Notes: generated from the letters alone by a model not told the origin. A stretch of 64,000 bases of DNA from Streptomyces coffeae (GCF_016741875.1 NZ_JAERRF010000002.1:475638-539637), one strand, 5' to 3'; positions 1-9,535 are shown, numbered from the stretch's first letter. Numbers and translations: made by a program.

Positions 1-82
1 GCTCGGCCAGGGCCCTGCTGATCGCCGTCTTGATCGCGTCCAAATCAACGGAGTCAGATACTCTGAGGCTCTGCTTCTCCAT
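1..82 (-). CDS. Hypothetical protein, N-terminal fragment
   Basis: An ATG at position 82 opens a minus-strand frame that reads without a stop to the left edge of the window. Only the first 27 residues are visible, beginning MEKQSLRVSDSVDLDAIKTA. I do not recognise the family. It is transcribed divergently from the XRE-type regulator at 238, with a 155-bp gap that carries repeated TGCAC boxes, so the two may share a control region. The rest of the gene lies outside the window. Confidence 0.5.
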   Translation of the reverse strand, partial: MEKQSLRVSDSVDLDAIKTAISRALAE

Positions 83-185
83 AGCTTGCACCTCTCGCTG
101 CCCTTGCCCTTGTCGGCATCGCTGACACCGTCAAGGGAACCGCCGCGAGAGGAATACCTCCACGGCATCGATGCGGCACTCTTGA

Positions 186-209
186 TGCACATCCGTGCAC
201 CGGATGCAC
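186..209. promoter_or_regulatory. Candidate operator: triple TGCAC repeat with inverted ATCCG/CGGAT arms
   Basis: TGCAC occurs at 186-190, 196-200 and 205-209. The central copy is the loop of an inverted repeat, ATCCG (191-195) and CGGAT (201-205). The element lies about 30 bp upstream of the GTG start of the XRE-type regulator, in the gap shared with a divergent gene, which is a typical site for autoregulation. Binding is inferred from position and symmetry only. Confidence 0.35.
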
Positions 210-237
210 CGGCCACACAGACGGGAGGGGGCTGGGA

Positions 238-1509
238 GTGGACCTTGCTCAACGGCGGAAGGTCCTGGGCTACAGTCAGGAATCGCTCGCACATGCGCTC
301 GGCGTCGACCGCACGACGGTCAGCCGCTGGGAGAGCGGAAGGAACGCGCCTCAGCCTCCCTTACGCCCCCAGCTGGCAGAGGTGCTACAAGTCGACCTCG
401 CCGACCTGGACGCCTTAGTAACACACGGAGAGCAGCCGGAACCTTTGCCCCAGAGGTCCGTAGGGGCGCCGCTCAGCGACGACGACAGCCCGGGAGACAC
501 CGAGGACATGATCCGACGCGAATTCCTGCGCGCGATAGCGGTAATTGGAACACCCACACCCCTCCCTCCCGACGAGGCCGAAAGGCTCGACGAGGGGGTG
601 AGCCGAGGAGCCGCGGATTTCTTACGGATGAATGGGCACCTGTGGCAGGTCTACCAGCTCGCACGCGCCAAGGGGTCGGTCGTACCGGTCGTGCGTGACC
701 AGCTCGCCGCCATGGACAAGGCGCTCACCGGGCGTTCAGCCACACAGTCTCAAGCACTGTGCAGAGCTGCGGGCGATCTCTTCCAACTCGCCGGAGAACT
801 GGCCTTCGACAACAACCGATACACGGATGCGGTCGCTTCATACTCCGCCGCCGCGTCGGCGAGCAAAGAGGCGGGAGACTTCGATCTCTGGGCCTGTGCA
901 CTGGTCCGGCACGCCTATGTCGACGTCTACGAGCGTCGCTACAGGGAGGCTGCGGACCTCCTGTCGGCTGCGGAAAGGGTCGCCAGGCGGGGCGACAGCA
1001 CGCTGTCGACGCGCCATTGGGTCGCATCCGTGCAGGCCGAGGTCCATGCAGGCTTGGGCGACCTCACTGCGTGTGAACGCGCCTTGGACGAGGCTGAGAA
1101 CGTCGTACATCTGGCCGACCGCGGGCACAACGACGGCTGGCTGCGGTTCAACGGCGCACGTCTGGCTGAAGAGCGAGGAGCCCGTTACGCACAACTCGGA
1201 CGCCTCGATCTCGCCGAAAAGACCCTGACTGCCGCCCTGGACCAAGACGCGCTGGCTGCCGGGCAGTCGTTCCGTCGCCGGGGGGCTGTCCTCGTCGATC
1301 TCGCTCTCATCGGTGCGCGACGTCGCGATCCTGACCAGGTCGTCTCATTCGGCCGTGAAGCCGTGCAGCTTGCGCAAGAATCTTCCTCCGGCTACGTCGC
1401 CCGTAGACTCCGCATGCTGCGAGCCGAGCTCGACCAGGTGGTCCGCGATGGCCGCGTGGCCGCGCTGGGGGCAGAGATCGACGCATTGAGCAGATTGAGC
1501 AGAACGTGA
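238..1509 (+). CDS. XRE-family helix-turn-helix regulator with TPR-like C-terminal region
   Basis: 423-aa cytoplasmic regulator. Residues about 5-55 form an XRE/Cro-type helix-turn-helix (SQESLAHALGVDRTTVSRWE). The rest, roughly 120-410, is almost entirely alpha-helical with the alanine-rich paired-helix look of tetratricopeptide repeats, for example a segment around AYVDVYERRYREAADLL. Streptomyces carries many such XRE-TPR proteins, some of which respond to peptides or to partner proteins. The GTG at 238 was chosen because GGGAGGGG (224-231) lies six bases upstream. The stop overlaps a possible GTG of the next gene, and the following small gene and SLOG-like gene are tightly spaced, so the three look like one operon. 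Ligand and targets are unknown. Confidence 0.85.
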   Translation: MDLAQRRKVLGYSQESLAHALGVDRTTVSRWESGRNAPQPPLRPQLAEVLQVDLADLDALVTHGEQPEPLPQRSVGAPLSDDDSPGDTEDMIRREFLRAIAVIGTPTPLPPDEAERLDEGVSRGAADFLRMNGHLWQVYQLARAKGSVVPVVRDQLAAMDKALTGRSATQSQALCRAAGDLFQLAGELAFDNNRYTDAVASYSAAASASKEAGDFDLWACALVRHAYVDVYERRYREAADLLSAAERVARRGDSTLSTRHWVASVQAEVHAGLGDLTACERALDEAENVVHLADRGHNDGWLRFNGARLAEERGARYAQLGRLDLAEKTLTAALDQDALAAGQSFRRRGAVLVDLALIGARRRDPDQVVSFGREAVQLAQESSSGYVARRLRMLRAELDQVVRDGRVAALGAEIDALSRLSRT

Positions 1510-1523
1510 TGGGAGGGATGCAC

Positions 1524-1889
1524 ATGTCTCAGGTTGAAGGTGCACAGGTGTTCCGCGAGGCGTGGATCGCTGGTGTGCGAGCCCACTTCCCCGGTGAACC
1601 GAAGGCCGGCTATGTGACCCCGTGGGAGGACACGCCCGAGTGGGAACGTGAAGCCGCTGGAGCCGTGTACGAGCAGGTCCGCCAGTTCCTCTCTGTGAGT
1701 GGCGGTCAAGCCTCGCGACTGACGCGTGAGCAGAAGAGCCGGTTCGTCGCGACGTGCTGGACCGCGCAGATGTTCAAGCACTTCGAGAACCCCAAGCCGG
1801 GATACGTGGCGGACTGGCCGGAGCTGCCCGACTGGCAGCAGGAGACCGACGCCGACATCTTCGAGGCCATCGAGAAGGCTCTGAACTGA
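1524..1889 (+). CDS. Small protein with an internally duplicated motif
   Basis: 121-aa soluble protein of unknown family. Two related segments are obvious: GEPKAGYVTPWEDTPEWERE near residue 24 and ENPKPGYVADWPELPDWQQE near residue 88, both followed by an acidic helix ending in (V/I)(Y/F)E. The shared pattern is xPKxGYVxxWxxxPxWxxE, which suggests duplication of a short fold or two equivalent binding faces. ATG 1524 was chosen for its distance from GGGAGGG (1511-1517); ATG 1518 and an overlapping GTG at 1506 are alternatives. The gene sits 14 bp after the regulator and 16 bp before the SLOG-like gene. No function can be assigned from the sequence. Confidence 0.75.
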   Translation: MSQVEGAQVFREAWIAGVRAHFPGEPKAGYVTPWEDTPEWEREAAGAVYEQVRQFLSVSGGQASRLTREQKSRFVATCWTAQMFKHFENPKPGYVADWPELPDWQQETDADIFEAIEKALN

Positions 1890-1905
1890 GGGAAAGGAAC
1901 GAACC

Positions 1906-2379
1906 ATGCGACTCGGCATCACCGGACACCGCGGCCTGCCCCCGGAGACTGAGCGACTGGTCCGCCGAGCACTCCGCGAAGAAGTCGAGCGCCATGGGCC
2001 TGACCTGGTGGCGGTCTCATGCATCGCCGATGGCCCCGACTGCTGGTTCGCTGAGATGGTGCTTGAGGACGGCGGATCGCTCGAGGTGGTGATCCCCGCG
2101 GAGAAGTACCGCGAGGGGCTGCCGGAGGAGCACCACCAGACCTACGACCGTCTCATTCAACGAGCCGCCGATCTCCACCACACGGGGCTGGTGGAGTCGG
2201 ACTCGCAGGCTCACATGGCGGGGAGCGAAATCCTGGTGGGCGTCGTGGACGCACTGGTGGCGGTCTGGGACGGTCAGCCCGCGCGCGGGTATGGCGGCAC
2301 GGCTGACGTCGTGTCCTACGCCGAGCGCACCGGTGTCCGCACCCGGGTGATCTGGCCAGAGGGCGCAGCCCGGGACTGA
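1906..2379 (+). CDS. SLOG-like Rossmann-fold nucleotide-binding protein
   Basis: 157-aa protein opening with MRLGITGHRGL, the beta-strand/loop start typical of SLOG (SMF/DprA, LOG, YpsA-like) Rossmann domains. Other fitting features are SCIADGPDCWFAEMVL (the G-x-A-D segment where the family binds its ligand), VVIPAEKY, and a late VAVWDGQPARGYGGTADVV that matches the D-G-x-x-x-G-GT-x-D loop of this superfamily. SLOG domains bind nucleotides or nucleotide-derived signals, and several act as sensors in defence or stress systems. Its position directly behind an XRE-TPR regulator and a duplicated-motif protein suggests a small signalling unit, but this is inference. The family assignment rests on motif pattern. 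Confidence 0.7.
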   Translation: MRLGITGHRGLPPETERLVRRALREEVERHGPDLVAVSCIADGPDCWFAEMVLEDGGSLEVVIPAEKYREGLPEEHHQTYDRLIQRAADLHHTGLVESDSQAHMAGSEILVGVVDALVAVWDGQPARGYGGTADVVSYAERTGVRTRVIWPEGAARD

Positions 2380-2448
2380 CCACAGCGAACGAGAGCAGCC
2401 ACCAGTTCGCACGGCCTCGACCGCGCCGACACGGTACGTAGCTGATGG

Positions 2449-2982
2449 TCAGCGGATCGATTCGTCCATCAGCACGTACAACAGGCCCACCAGGGATCCA
2501 CTGCTGACGATCTCGCGTCGGTCGATCATGCCTCGGATGCGGTCCAAGGCGATCCACTCGATGCGGTCGGACTCGTTCTTCTCCGTCGGGTCTCCGATGT
2601 GCGTTGCTCCATCGGCCCGGAAGACGTAGTGCTGGGAGTCGGTGATCCCGTTCGCGGGCTCCCCGTAGACCAACGGCTTCATCGCCCCCGGGCGCCAGCC
2701 GGTCTCCTCTTCCACTTCCCGGGCAGCGGTAGCCTCAGGCGACTCGCCTTCCTCGATCAGCCCCATAGGGAGTTCCCAAGCCCATGCGTCTGTGATGAAG
2801 CGATGCCGCCACATCATGAGGACTTCCCGCTGTTCGTTCACCACTGCCGCAACGGCAAGGTGCCGTAGCCGGACCACATGGTGTTCCCAGCGCCGGCCGT
2901 CGGGCTGCTCAACATCGACAAGGCAGAGGTTCACCCATGGGTTGGTGTAGATCTGCCGCTCACCGTAGGTCTTCCACTGCAT
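2449..2982 (-). CDS. NUDIX hydrolase
   Basis: 177-aa NUDIX-fold hydrolase. A complete NUDIX box (G-x5-E-x7-R-E-x-x-E-E-x-G-x) runs from GLIEEGE through REVEEETGW. The N-terminal half (WVNLCLVDVEQPDGRRWEHH) and the GLIEEGES loop resemble ADP-sugar or nucleoside-diphosphate-linked pyrophosphatases rather than mutator MutT proteins. I set the start at ATG 2982 (MQWKTYGERQIY), because the upstream in-frame extension has no family-like sequence. It is convergent with the SLOG-like gene and divergent from a small gene at 3045. The substrate cannot be told from sequence. Confidence 0.85.
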   Translation of the reverse strand: MQWKTYGERQIYTNPWVNLCLVDVEQPDGRRWEHHVVRLRHLAVAAVVNEQREVLMMWRHRFITDAWAWELPMGLIEEGESPEATAAREVEEETGWRPGAMKPLVYGEPANGITDSQHYVFRADGATHIGDPTEKNESDRIEWIALDRIRGMIDRREIVSSGSLVGLLYVLMDESIR

Positions 2983-3044
2983 GGATGCCGCCCCTCTCGC
3001 AGGTGGCATCAAGCATCCCAGAATGACCGGGTGGTCCACCGAGG

Positions 3045-3470
3045 GTGACGACAACCCCTGACCTCAACTCCTTGGGCGCGGCACATCGGAGCGGAGCACT
3101 ACTGCAAACCGTGCGAGAGACGCTCCAGGCTCAGCGCATAACGACTGCCCTGGCGAATCGCCGACTTGCGCTCGCAGAGTTCCTCCGGGCAGCCGAATCG
3201 GCTCGTCACGTCACCGACGCTCGTACTGCCGATCGCGATCTGGACGACGGCGGGGTGTACGCCGAGCTTGATCGAGCAATGGCGGTCTTGGAAGTAGAGC
3301 TGTACCCGGACGAGGCAGCTGGGCACGAGGTCTGTGAGGTGATGCGAGAGGTCACACGGACAGCACACGGCCTCGAGACAGACATGGAATTTCTCGATGC
3401 CCGCGACCAGTTCATCCGCCAAGCCTTCCATGCACTGCGCCGCATGGAACGTGACGGATCGCCTCTCTGA
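3045..3470 (+). CDS. Hypothetical helical protein
   Basis: 141-aa protein starting with GTG, divergent from the NUDIX gene. It is predicted to be almost all helix, with heptad-like leucines and alanines in TALANRRLALAEFLRAAESA and a charged C-terminal helix. It has no signal peptide, membrane segment or recognised domain. Third-position G/C is somewhat below the core genes nearby, which fits an accessory gene. Upstream in-frame starts are limited by the NUDIX promoter gap. Confidence 0.5.
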   Translation: MTTTPDLNSLGAAHRSGALLQTVRETLQAQRITTALANRRLALAEFLRAAESARHVTDARTADRDLDDGGVYAELDRAMAVLEVELYPDEAAGHEVCEVMREVTRTAHGLETDMEFLDARDQFIRQAFHALRRMERDGSPL

Positions 3471-3582
3471 CGAGGCCGGGAACTCTCACACCCGAACGGA
3501 GCGCGAGAGAGGCGATCCTCCTCGGTTCGGGCGGCAATTGGGGCTTGACTGGAGGAGTGGCACCAGCAGCGGGGCGGCGGGC

Positions 3583-4164
3583 ATGACCCCAACAGAGGGC
3601 TCCCTCTCCTCGAGGCGCCGCCGATCTCGTACAGGCCGTGGTAGTCATGCGCTCGCTCCGGCGCGGGTGTTGCTGGGTGCCTTGAGCACGCGCGGCACGG
3701 CTGAGCGATCCAACGGCGCTTTGACGATCGTCGCTCTCGCGCTCGAAGCCGGTGTGCCGCGCAACGCTCTCACTCAGCGGCGGCACACCGATCTGAAGAA
3801 CGAGTTCTACGACAAGGTCCGCGCCCGGGGTGGCACCCCGGACAGCGAACAGCGCCTACGCAAGCAGATCCGTCGCCTCAAGGGGCTAGGGGCTGCCGAC
3901 GCGGAGGAGATCGTCCAGCTCAAGACCGACGTCGAAGCCCTCATCGGCACCCTGCACCAGGCGACGGTCGAGAGCCAGCTACTTCACCAGCAGCAGGCAG
4001 AACGTACGGCCGTGCTCCGCCCGAGCCCATACAGCATCGGCCTCGGACCATCACCCCACCGTGAGGTGGGAAAGGTGCGCCGCGGCGGCGCCGCTGGTCC
4101 GCCGCGCGGTTCGGCGATCCGTGAGGGAAGGGGGGCGCGGCGGTCCGACACTCCTTGGACGTAG
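3583..4164 (+). CDS. Putative DNA-binding/coiled-coil protein, possibly from a mobile element
   Basis: 193-aa frame. After a basic N-terminus, residues about 35-70 contain a helix-turn-helix-like segment (TIVALALEAGVPRNALTQRR) followed by DLKNEFYDKVRAR and a long coiled coil (EQRLRKQIRRLKGLGAADAE onward). This helix-turn-helix plus coiled-coil plan is common in accessory proteins carried by integrative elements. The last 45 residues (after HQQQAERTAVLR) turn proline/arginine-rich and look out of character, so a frameshift near 4010 may have replaced the original end. The start at ATG 3583 is tentative. No recombinase is present next to it. Confidence 0.4.
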   Translation: MTPTEGSLSSRRRRSRTGRGSHALAPARVLLGALSTRGTAERSNGALTIVALALEAGVPRNALTQRRHTDLKNEFYDKVRARGGTPDSEQRLRKQIRRLKGLGAADAEEIVQLKTDVEALIGTLHQATVESQLLHQQQAERTAVLRPSPYSIGLGPSPHREVGKVRRGGAAGPPRGSAIREGRGARRSDTPWT

Positions 4165-4284
4165 AGTGCCGTCCTGTACTCCGTGGAACGGAGTTGATGC
4201 CAGCGGTCCGGTGGTGAATTCACCCGGACTATGCGCTCCCCCGCGCTGCGTTCCAGGTCAGACCGCTATATCTGGAGAACTTTG

Positions 4285-4896
4285 GTGAAGAGCTTCCGCA
4301 TAATCGTTGGTTTGTCGGCAACGGCGGCCGCGGTGGTAGCCAGTACCACGGTGAGTGCACACGCCGGAGACACCTCGGCTGAAAGCGCTGCCCCGCCCAA
4401 GGCTGTGGTCACGCACAAGGCATGGCAGCAGAAGAAGTCCTCGTGGTGTGTGCCTGCCAGTGTGCAGCTCAGCCTGCAAACCTTCGGCACCCACGTGACG
4501 CAGGACTCGCTGGCCAAGCAGATGAAGACGAACAGCACCGGTACCAGCGCACAGTACGCCGTGCCCGTCTACAACTCCTACCTGAACAAGAAGGGCTACA
4601 AGCTCGCGAGGTCGCAGTCGCCGACCTCGGCGAAACTGATGGATCTGGTGTCGTACGAGGTCGGTGTGTTGCATCGGGCCGCGATGGTGGGTGTCAACCT
4701 CAAGCTGGCTTCCTGGGCCCACACGAGCACGAACATCAACCACGCGATCACCGTGCGCGGCTACGACAAGAACAAGGGCACCTTCATCATCTGGGACCCC
4801 TCGCGCAACAGCTACGGCGGCACCCACACGGTCTCTGCCAAGAATCTCGCGACGGCCAGCAGGGGCAACGGCCTCTACTACGCCGTCAAGAACTAA
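4285..4896 (+). CDS. Secreted C39-like cysteine peptidase
   Basis: 203-aa exported protein. GTG 4285 follows GGAG (4274-4277) at a good distance. Residues 1-27 form a Sec signal peptide (basic start, then GLSATAAAVVASTTVSAHA ending in the AxA cleavage motif). The mature part has the papain/C39 signature: the nucleophile region SSWCVPASVQLSL and the histidine region NHAITVRGYDKN, then IIWDPSRNSYGG, where the aspartate fits the third catalytic position. Other streptomycete proteins of this type are small extracellular peptidase-like proteins with few known substrates. No ABC bacteriocin exporter or propeptide partner is adjacent, so it is not a dedicated double-glycine processing peptidase. Confidence 0.8.
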   Translation: MKSFRIIVGLSATAAAVVASTTVSAHAGDTSAESAAPPKAVVTHKAWQQKKSSWCVPASVQLSLQTFGTHVTQDSLAKQMKTNSTGTSAQYAVPVYNSYLNKKGYKLARSQSPTSAKLMDLVSYEVGVLHRAAMVGVNLKLASWAHTSTNINHAITVRGYDKNKGTFIIWDPSRNSYGGTHTVSAKNLATASRGNGLYYAVKN

Positions 4897-4908
4897 CGCC
4901 TGGTCAGG

Positions 4909-4923
4909 GCGGCTTATCGCCGC
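4909..4923 (+). terminator. Weak hairpin after the C39-like peptidase gene
   Basis: A 5-bp G/C stem, GCGGC-ttatc-GCCGC, begins 13 bases after the stop codon. Short, with no U-run, so only a possible terminator. Confidence 0.25.
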
Positions 4924-5078
4924 GTAGCAGCGCCTCACCGTAGCGCCGCAGCCAGTCAGCGCCGCGGGATCCAGGGGCTCCCGACGCCGTACGAGTGCTC
5001 ACTGGATCCCGTGGTCGGCGCCCGCTCCGGACGCGCCGCACCGGCAGTCCACCGGAGCGGGCGGCAGCCCACCCGCGG

Positions 5079-5099
5079 GGCGCCGCATCCTGCGGCGCC
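5079..5099. terminator. Perfect 9-bp hairpin
   Basis: GGCGCCGCA-tcc-TGCGGCGCC forms a perfect 9-bp stem with a 3-base loop. It lies between the peptidase gene and the decayed gene at 5205-5420, in a stretch (4897-5204) where I see no credible coding sequence. It could end transcription from either side. Confidence 0.4.
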
Positions 5100-5204
5100 T
5101 GCGCGCACAAACGCCTCTCGTAGAACAGTTGGCTGCCGGACCGCCGCGGCTCCATCCAGGCACAGCTTCGAGCAGCACCTGCTCCGCCTTGTCGGGGGAG
5201 TAGG

Positions 5205-5420
5205 TCAGTGCCGGGTCGCCTCCCGGTACAGGCGGTAGTGCTCGTCCTGGCCATCGGTGTCGCACTGGTCGCAGGCCCATTCGTCCGGTACGTAGCCGTT
5301 CTAGGCTCAGGTTCAGCGCCCGTAACTGCCTGCGCGTGACCAGGCCGTCGGGACAGGCGCGCCGGTCATACTCCGGCAGGGTCGCGGTGCTGCGCGGCTC
5401 CCGCTTCACCTCGCGGCGGG
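5205..5420 (-). pseudogene. Decayed RRQ-motif zinc-binding-type gene, frameshifted
   Basis: Reading leftward, one frame gives a basic start, then LPEYDRRACPDGLVTRRQLRALNLS, which resembles the conserved core of the small RRQRL-motif zinc-binding proteins of Streptomyces. Near 5303 the coding sense moves to another frame, giving NGYVPDEWACDQCDTDGQDE followed by HYRLYREATRH and a stop at 5205-5207. The second piece holds a CxxC pair. Each piece has coding-like codon use but they are out of phase, so the gene appears broken by an indel. It lies between the peptidase gene and the end of the first ABC operon. The family match is from memory and modest in strength. Confidence 0.4.
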
Positions 5421-5464
5421 GCCCCTTCCGGAGCCCCCATCGGGTTCCACCGGGCACACCAAAG

Positions 5465-6515
<1,051 letters not shown>

Positions 6516-6523
<8 letters not shown>

Positions 6524-7535
6524 CGAGTTCGTCCTTCCAGAAGTGGCAGGCGCTGGCCCGGCCGGGTGCGACGGTGTCCGTCGCGTCCGGCACCTCGTAC
6601 AGCGGCGGGCGTTCGGTGCGGCAGATGTCCTGAGCGCGCGGGCAGCGCGGGTGGAAGGGGCAGCCGGTGGGGACGGTGAGCAGGCTGGGCGGCAGGCCCT
6701 TGATCGCGTACAGCTCCTTGCCCTTGTGGTCCACACGGGGAATGGAGTCCAGCAGTCCGCGGGTGTACGGATGGGCCGGGCGCCGGTAGAGCTCCCGGAC
6801 CGGCGCGGTCTCCACGATCCGGCCCGCGTACATCACCGCGATCTCGTCGGCGACGTCCGCGACCACCCCGAGGTCATGGGTGATGAGGATCAGCCCCATC
6901 GCGTACTCGCGGCGCAGCTCGTCGAGCAGATCCATCACCTGGGCCTGGACGGTGACATCGAGTGCGGTGGTGGGTTCATCGGCGATGATCAGCTCCGGCT
7001 CCAGGGCGATCGCCATGGCGATCATGATGCGCTGGCGCATTCCGCCGGAGAACTGGTGCGGATAGTCGTTCACCCGCGCCTTCGCCGCGGGGATGCGGAC
7101 CCGGTCCATCAGCTCGACCGCCCGCGCCCGGGCGTCCTTGCGGGACATCCCGCGGTGCACCTCGTACATCTCGGCGAGCTGGGCGCCCACCGTCAGCACG
7201 GGGTTGAGGGCCGACAGCGCGTCCTGGAAGATCATCGCCATGGCGGCGCCGCGTACCGAGCGCCGCTCCCGCGGGCTCATGGTCAGCAGGTCCCGCCCGC
7301 GGAAGAGGACCTGGCCGCCGGTGACGAAGGCGGGCGGGGAGTCGAGGATGCCCATGACGGCCTGGGCGGTCACCGACTTGCCGGAGCCGGACTCGCCCAG
7401 CACGGCCAGCGTCCGGCCCGCGTCCACGCCGTAGCTGACCCCGCCGACGGCCTCGGCGACGCCGTCCCGGGTGCGGAATTCGACCCGGAGGTCGCGTACG
7501 TCCAGCAGGCGGGTCACGTCCGGCGCTTGGGTCAC
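6516..7535 (-). CDS. Oligopeptide ABC transporter ATP-binding protein (OppD/DppD type), operon 1
   Basis: 339-aa ATPase, the second nucleotide-binding subunit of importer 1. Motifs in order: Walker [10 protein letters not shown]-loop [13 protein letters not shown], signature [16 protein letters not shown], Walker [14 protein letters not shown]-loop ITHDLG, and the C-terminal [15 protein letters not shown] cluster. GTG 7535 was chosen as the start since GAGGAG lies just upstream and the preceding codons have no family sequence. It overlaps the next gene by 8 bp and follows the permease by about 60 bp. Confidence 0.92.
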
Positions 7536-7594
7536 GTTGGGCTCCTCGGGGCGGTCGGCGGGCTCCTGACGTGTCGGCGATACGTCGGGGCTCC

Positions 7595-8617
7595 TCAGCG
7601 CAGCTTGGGGTCCAGGGCGTCGCGCACCGCGTCGCCGAGCATGATGAAGGCGAGGACGGTGAGGCTGAGCGCGCCCGCGGGCCACAGCAGCATGTGCGGG
7701 GCGTTGCGGATCTGGGAGGAGGCGGAGGAGATGTCGATCCCCCAGGAGACGGTGGGCGGTTTGAGCCCCACGCCGAGGAAGGACAGCGTCGCCTCCAGTG
7801 CGATGTAGGTGCCCAGGGCGATGGTCGCCACCACGATCACCGGGGCGACGGCGTTGGGCGCGATATGGCGCAGCAGGGTCCGTCCGCTGCTCGCCCCCAG
7901 GGCGCGCGCCGCCTGTACGTAGTCGTGCTGTTTGACGGTGACCACCGAGCCGCGGGCGATCCGGGAGATCTGCGGCCAGCCCAGCAGCACGATGAAGCCG
8001 ACCACCGGCCAGACCGAGCCGCTGGTGACGACGGACAGGAAGACCAGTCCGCCCAGCAGGATCGGGATGCCGAAGAAGACATCGGCGAGCCGGGAGAGCA
8101 GCGCGTCCCACCAGCCGCCGAAGAACCCGGCGAGCCCGCCCAGCACACTGCCGAGCAGGGCGGCCCCGGCGGTGGCGCAGATGCCGACGGTGATGGAGGC
8201 GCGGGCGCCGTAGACGGTGCGGGTGTAGACGTCGCGGCCCTGGAGGTCGTAGCCGAAGGGGTGACCGGGCGCCGGGCCCTCCTGAGCCTTGGACAGATCG
8301 CCCTGGTAGGGATTGCCGTCGGCGATCAGCTGCGGCCAGATGGCGACGGTGACGAGGAAGAGGATCACCAGCGCGGAGACGATGAAGACCGGGTTGCGGC
8401 GCAGATCGTGCCAGGCGTCGGACCACAGCCCGCGGCTGCTGCCGGGCAGGCCGCCGCCGGGGCGGAAGGGGCGGCGCCAGGGCAGCCGGCGCGGTGTCCG
8501 CGGGGGCCCGCCGCCCTGGAGGGTGTCGGCGCCGGAGGCGGCCACCGGCCCGCCGCCGCCCGCGGCCGGCGCGAGCGCCTCTGTCATGTCGAGGTGCGTC
8601 TCAAAGGGCTCAGGCAT
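7595..8617 (-). CDS. Oligopeptide ABC transporter permease (OppC/DppC type), operon 1
   Basis: 340-aa membrane permease. It has a long proline/glycine-rich cytoplasmic N-terminus (about 75 residues), then a first membrane helix (VFIVSALVILFLVTVAIWP), the OppC-type FGYDLQGRDVYTRTVYGAR periplasmic segment, and further helices. The EAA coupling loop reads DYVQAARALGASSGRTLLRH, which contacts the ATPases. The ending GDAVRDALDPKLR is the usual OppC terminus. ATG 8617 overlaps the stop of the preceding permease by 8 bp. Confidence 0.93.
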   Translation of the reverse strand: MPEPFETHLDMTEALAPAAGGGGPVAASGADTLQGGGPPRTPRRLPWRRPFRPGGGLPGSSRGLWSDAWHDLRRNPVFIVSALVILFLVTVAIWPQLIADGNPYQGDLSKAQEGPAPGHPFGYDLQGRDVYTRTVYGARASITVGICATAGAALLGSVLGGLAGFFGGWWDALLSRLADVFFGIPILLGGLVFLSVVTSGSVWPVVGFIVLLGWPQISRIARGSVVTVKQHDYVQAARALGASSGRTLLRHIAPNAVAPVIVVATIALGTYIALEATLSFLGVGLKPPTVSWGIDISSASSQIRNAPHMLLWPAGALSLTVLAFIMLGDAVRDALDPKLR

Positions 8618-9533
8618 AGCGGATCCTCGGGTCGAGCACGGCGTAGAGGAGGTCGACAAGGAGGTTGGCGAGCAGGAAGACGATCACCAGGATGGTGACG
8701 AAGCCGACCACGGTCGGTGAGTTCTGGCGCAGGATGCCCTGGTAGAGCTGGTAGCCCACACCGTGGATGTTGAAGATCCGCTCGGTGACGATGGCCCCGC
8801 CCATCAGCGCGCCGATGTCGATGCCGAGGAAGGTCACCACCGGGATCAGCGAGTTGCGCAGCAGATGGCGGGTGACGATCCGGTGTCGTGGCAACCCCTT
8901 GGCAACGGCGGTGCGTACGTAGTCGGCGCGGGCGTTCTCCACCACGGAGGTGCGGGTGAGCCGGGTGGTGTACGCGAGCGAGACCAGCCCCAGCACCACA
9001 CCGGGCAGCAGCAGTTGGGTGAACGGCGCCTCCGGCGAGACCGACGGCGGGGCCAGCCCCCATCGCACCCCGACCAGAAACTGGAGCACGGTGCCGCTGA
9101 CGAAGGTCGGGATGGCGACCACGACCAGGGTGAGCAGCAGGACCGAGGTGTCCAGGCCCCGGCCGCGGCGCAGTCCGCTGAGGACGCCGAGGGTGACACC
9201 GAGCGCCATCTCGAAGACGACGGCCACCACGGTCAGCCGCAGGGTGACCGGAAAGGCTCCGGTCATCAGCTCGGTGACCGGCTGTCCGTTGAAGGCGGTG
9301 CCGAAGTCCCCGCTGAACACCTGCCCCATGTAGTGGACGTACTGGCTCCACAGCGGCTCGTCGAGGTAGAGGTCCTTGCGGATGCGGGCGGCGGTGGCCG
9401 GGTCGGGGGCCTTGTCGCCGAAGAGCGCGGCCACCGGGTCGCCGAGCGCGTAGACCATGAAGAAGATCAGGAAGGTACTGCCGATGAACACCGGGATCAT
9501 CTGCAACAGCCGCCGGAGCACATAGCGGCCCAT
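8610..9533 (-). CDS. Oligopeptide ABC transporter permease (OppB/DppB type), operon 1
   Basis: 307-aa integral membrane permease with six helices. The start MGRYVLRRLLQMIPVFIGST is the hallmark OppB N-terminus. The coupling (EAA) loop is near DYVRTAVAKGLPRHRIVTRH. The C-terminus LLVDLLYAVLDPRIRY is also family-typical. ATG 9533 lies 2 bp after the stop of the binding-protein gene, and its own end overlaps the OppC-type gene by 8 bp, so all five genes are very likely one transcript. Confidence 0.93.
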   Translation of the reverse strand: MGRYVLRRLLQMIPVFIGSTFLIFFMVYALGDPVAALFGDKAPDPATAARIRKDLYLDEPLWSQYVHYMGQVFSGDFGTAFNGQPVTELMTGAFPVTLRLTVVAVVFEMALGVTLGVLSGLRRGRGLDTSVLLLTLVVVAIPTFVSGTVLQFLVGVRWGLAPPSVSPEAPFTQLLLPGVVLGLVSLAYTTRLTRTSVVENARADYVRTAVAKGLPRHRIVTRHLLRNSLIPVVTFLGIDIGALMGGAIVTERIFNIHGVGYQLYQGILRQNSPTVVGFVTILVIVFLLANLLVDLLYAVLDPRIRYA

Positions 9534-9535
9534 GG

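Noticed and set aside
4285..4896. C39-like gene as a bacteriocin leader peptidase
   Set aside because: It has a Sec signal peptide and no fused ABC transporter or adjacent double-glycine precursor.
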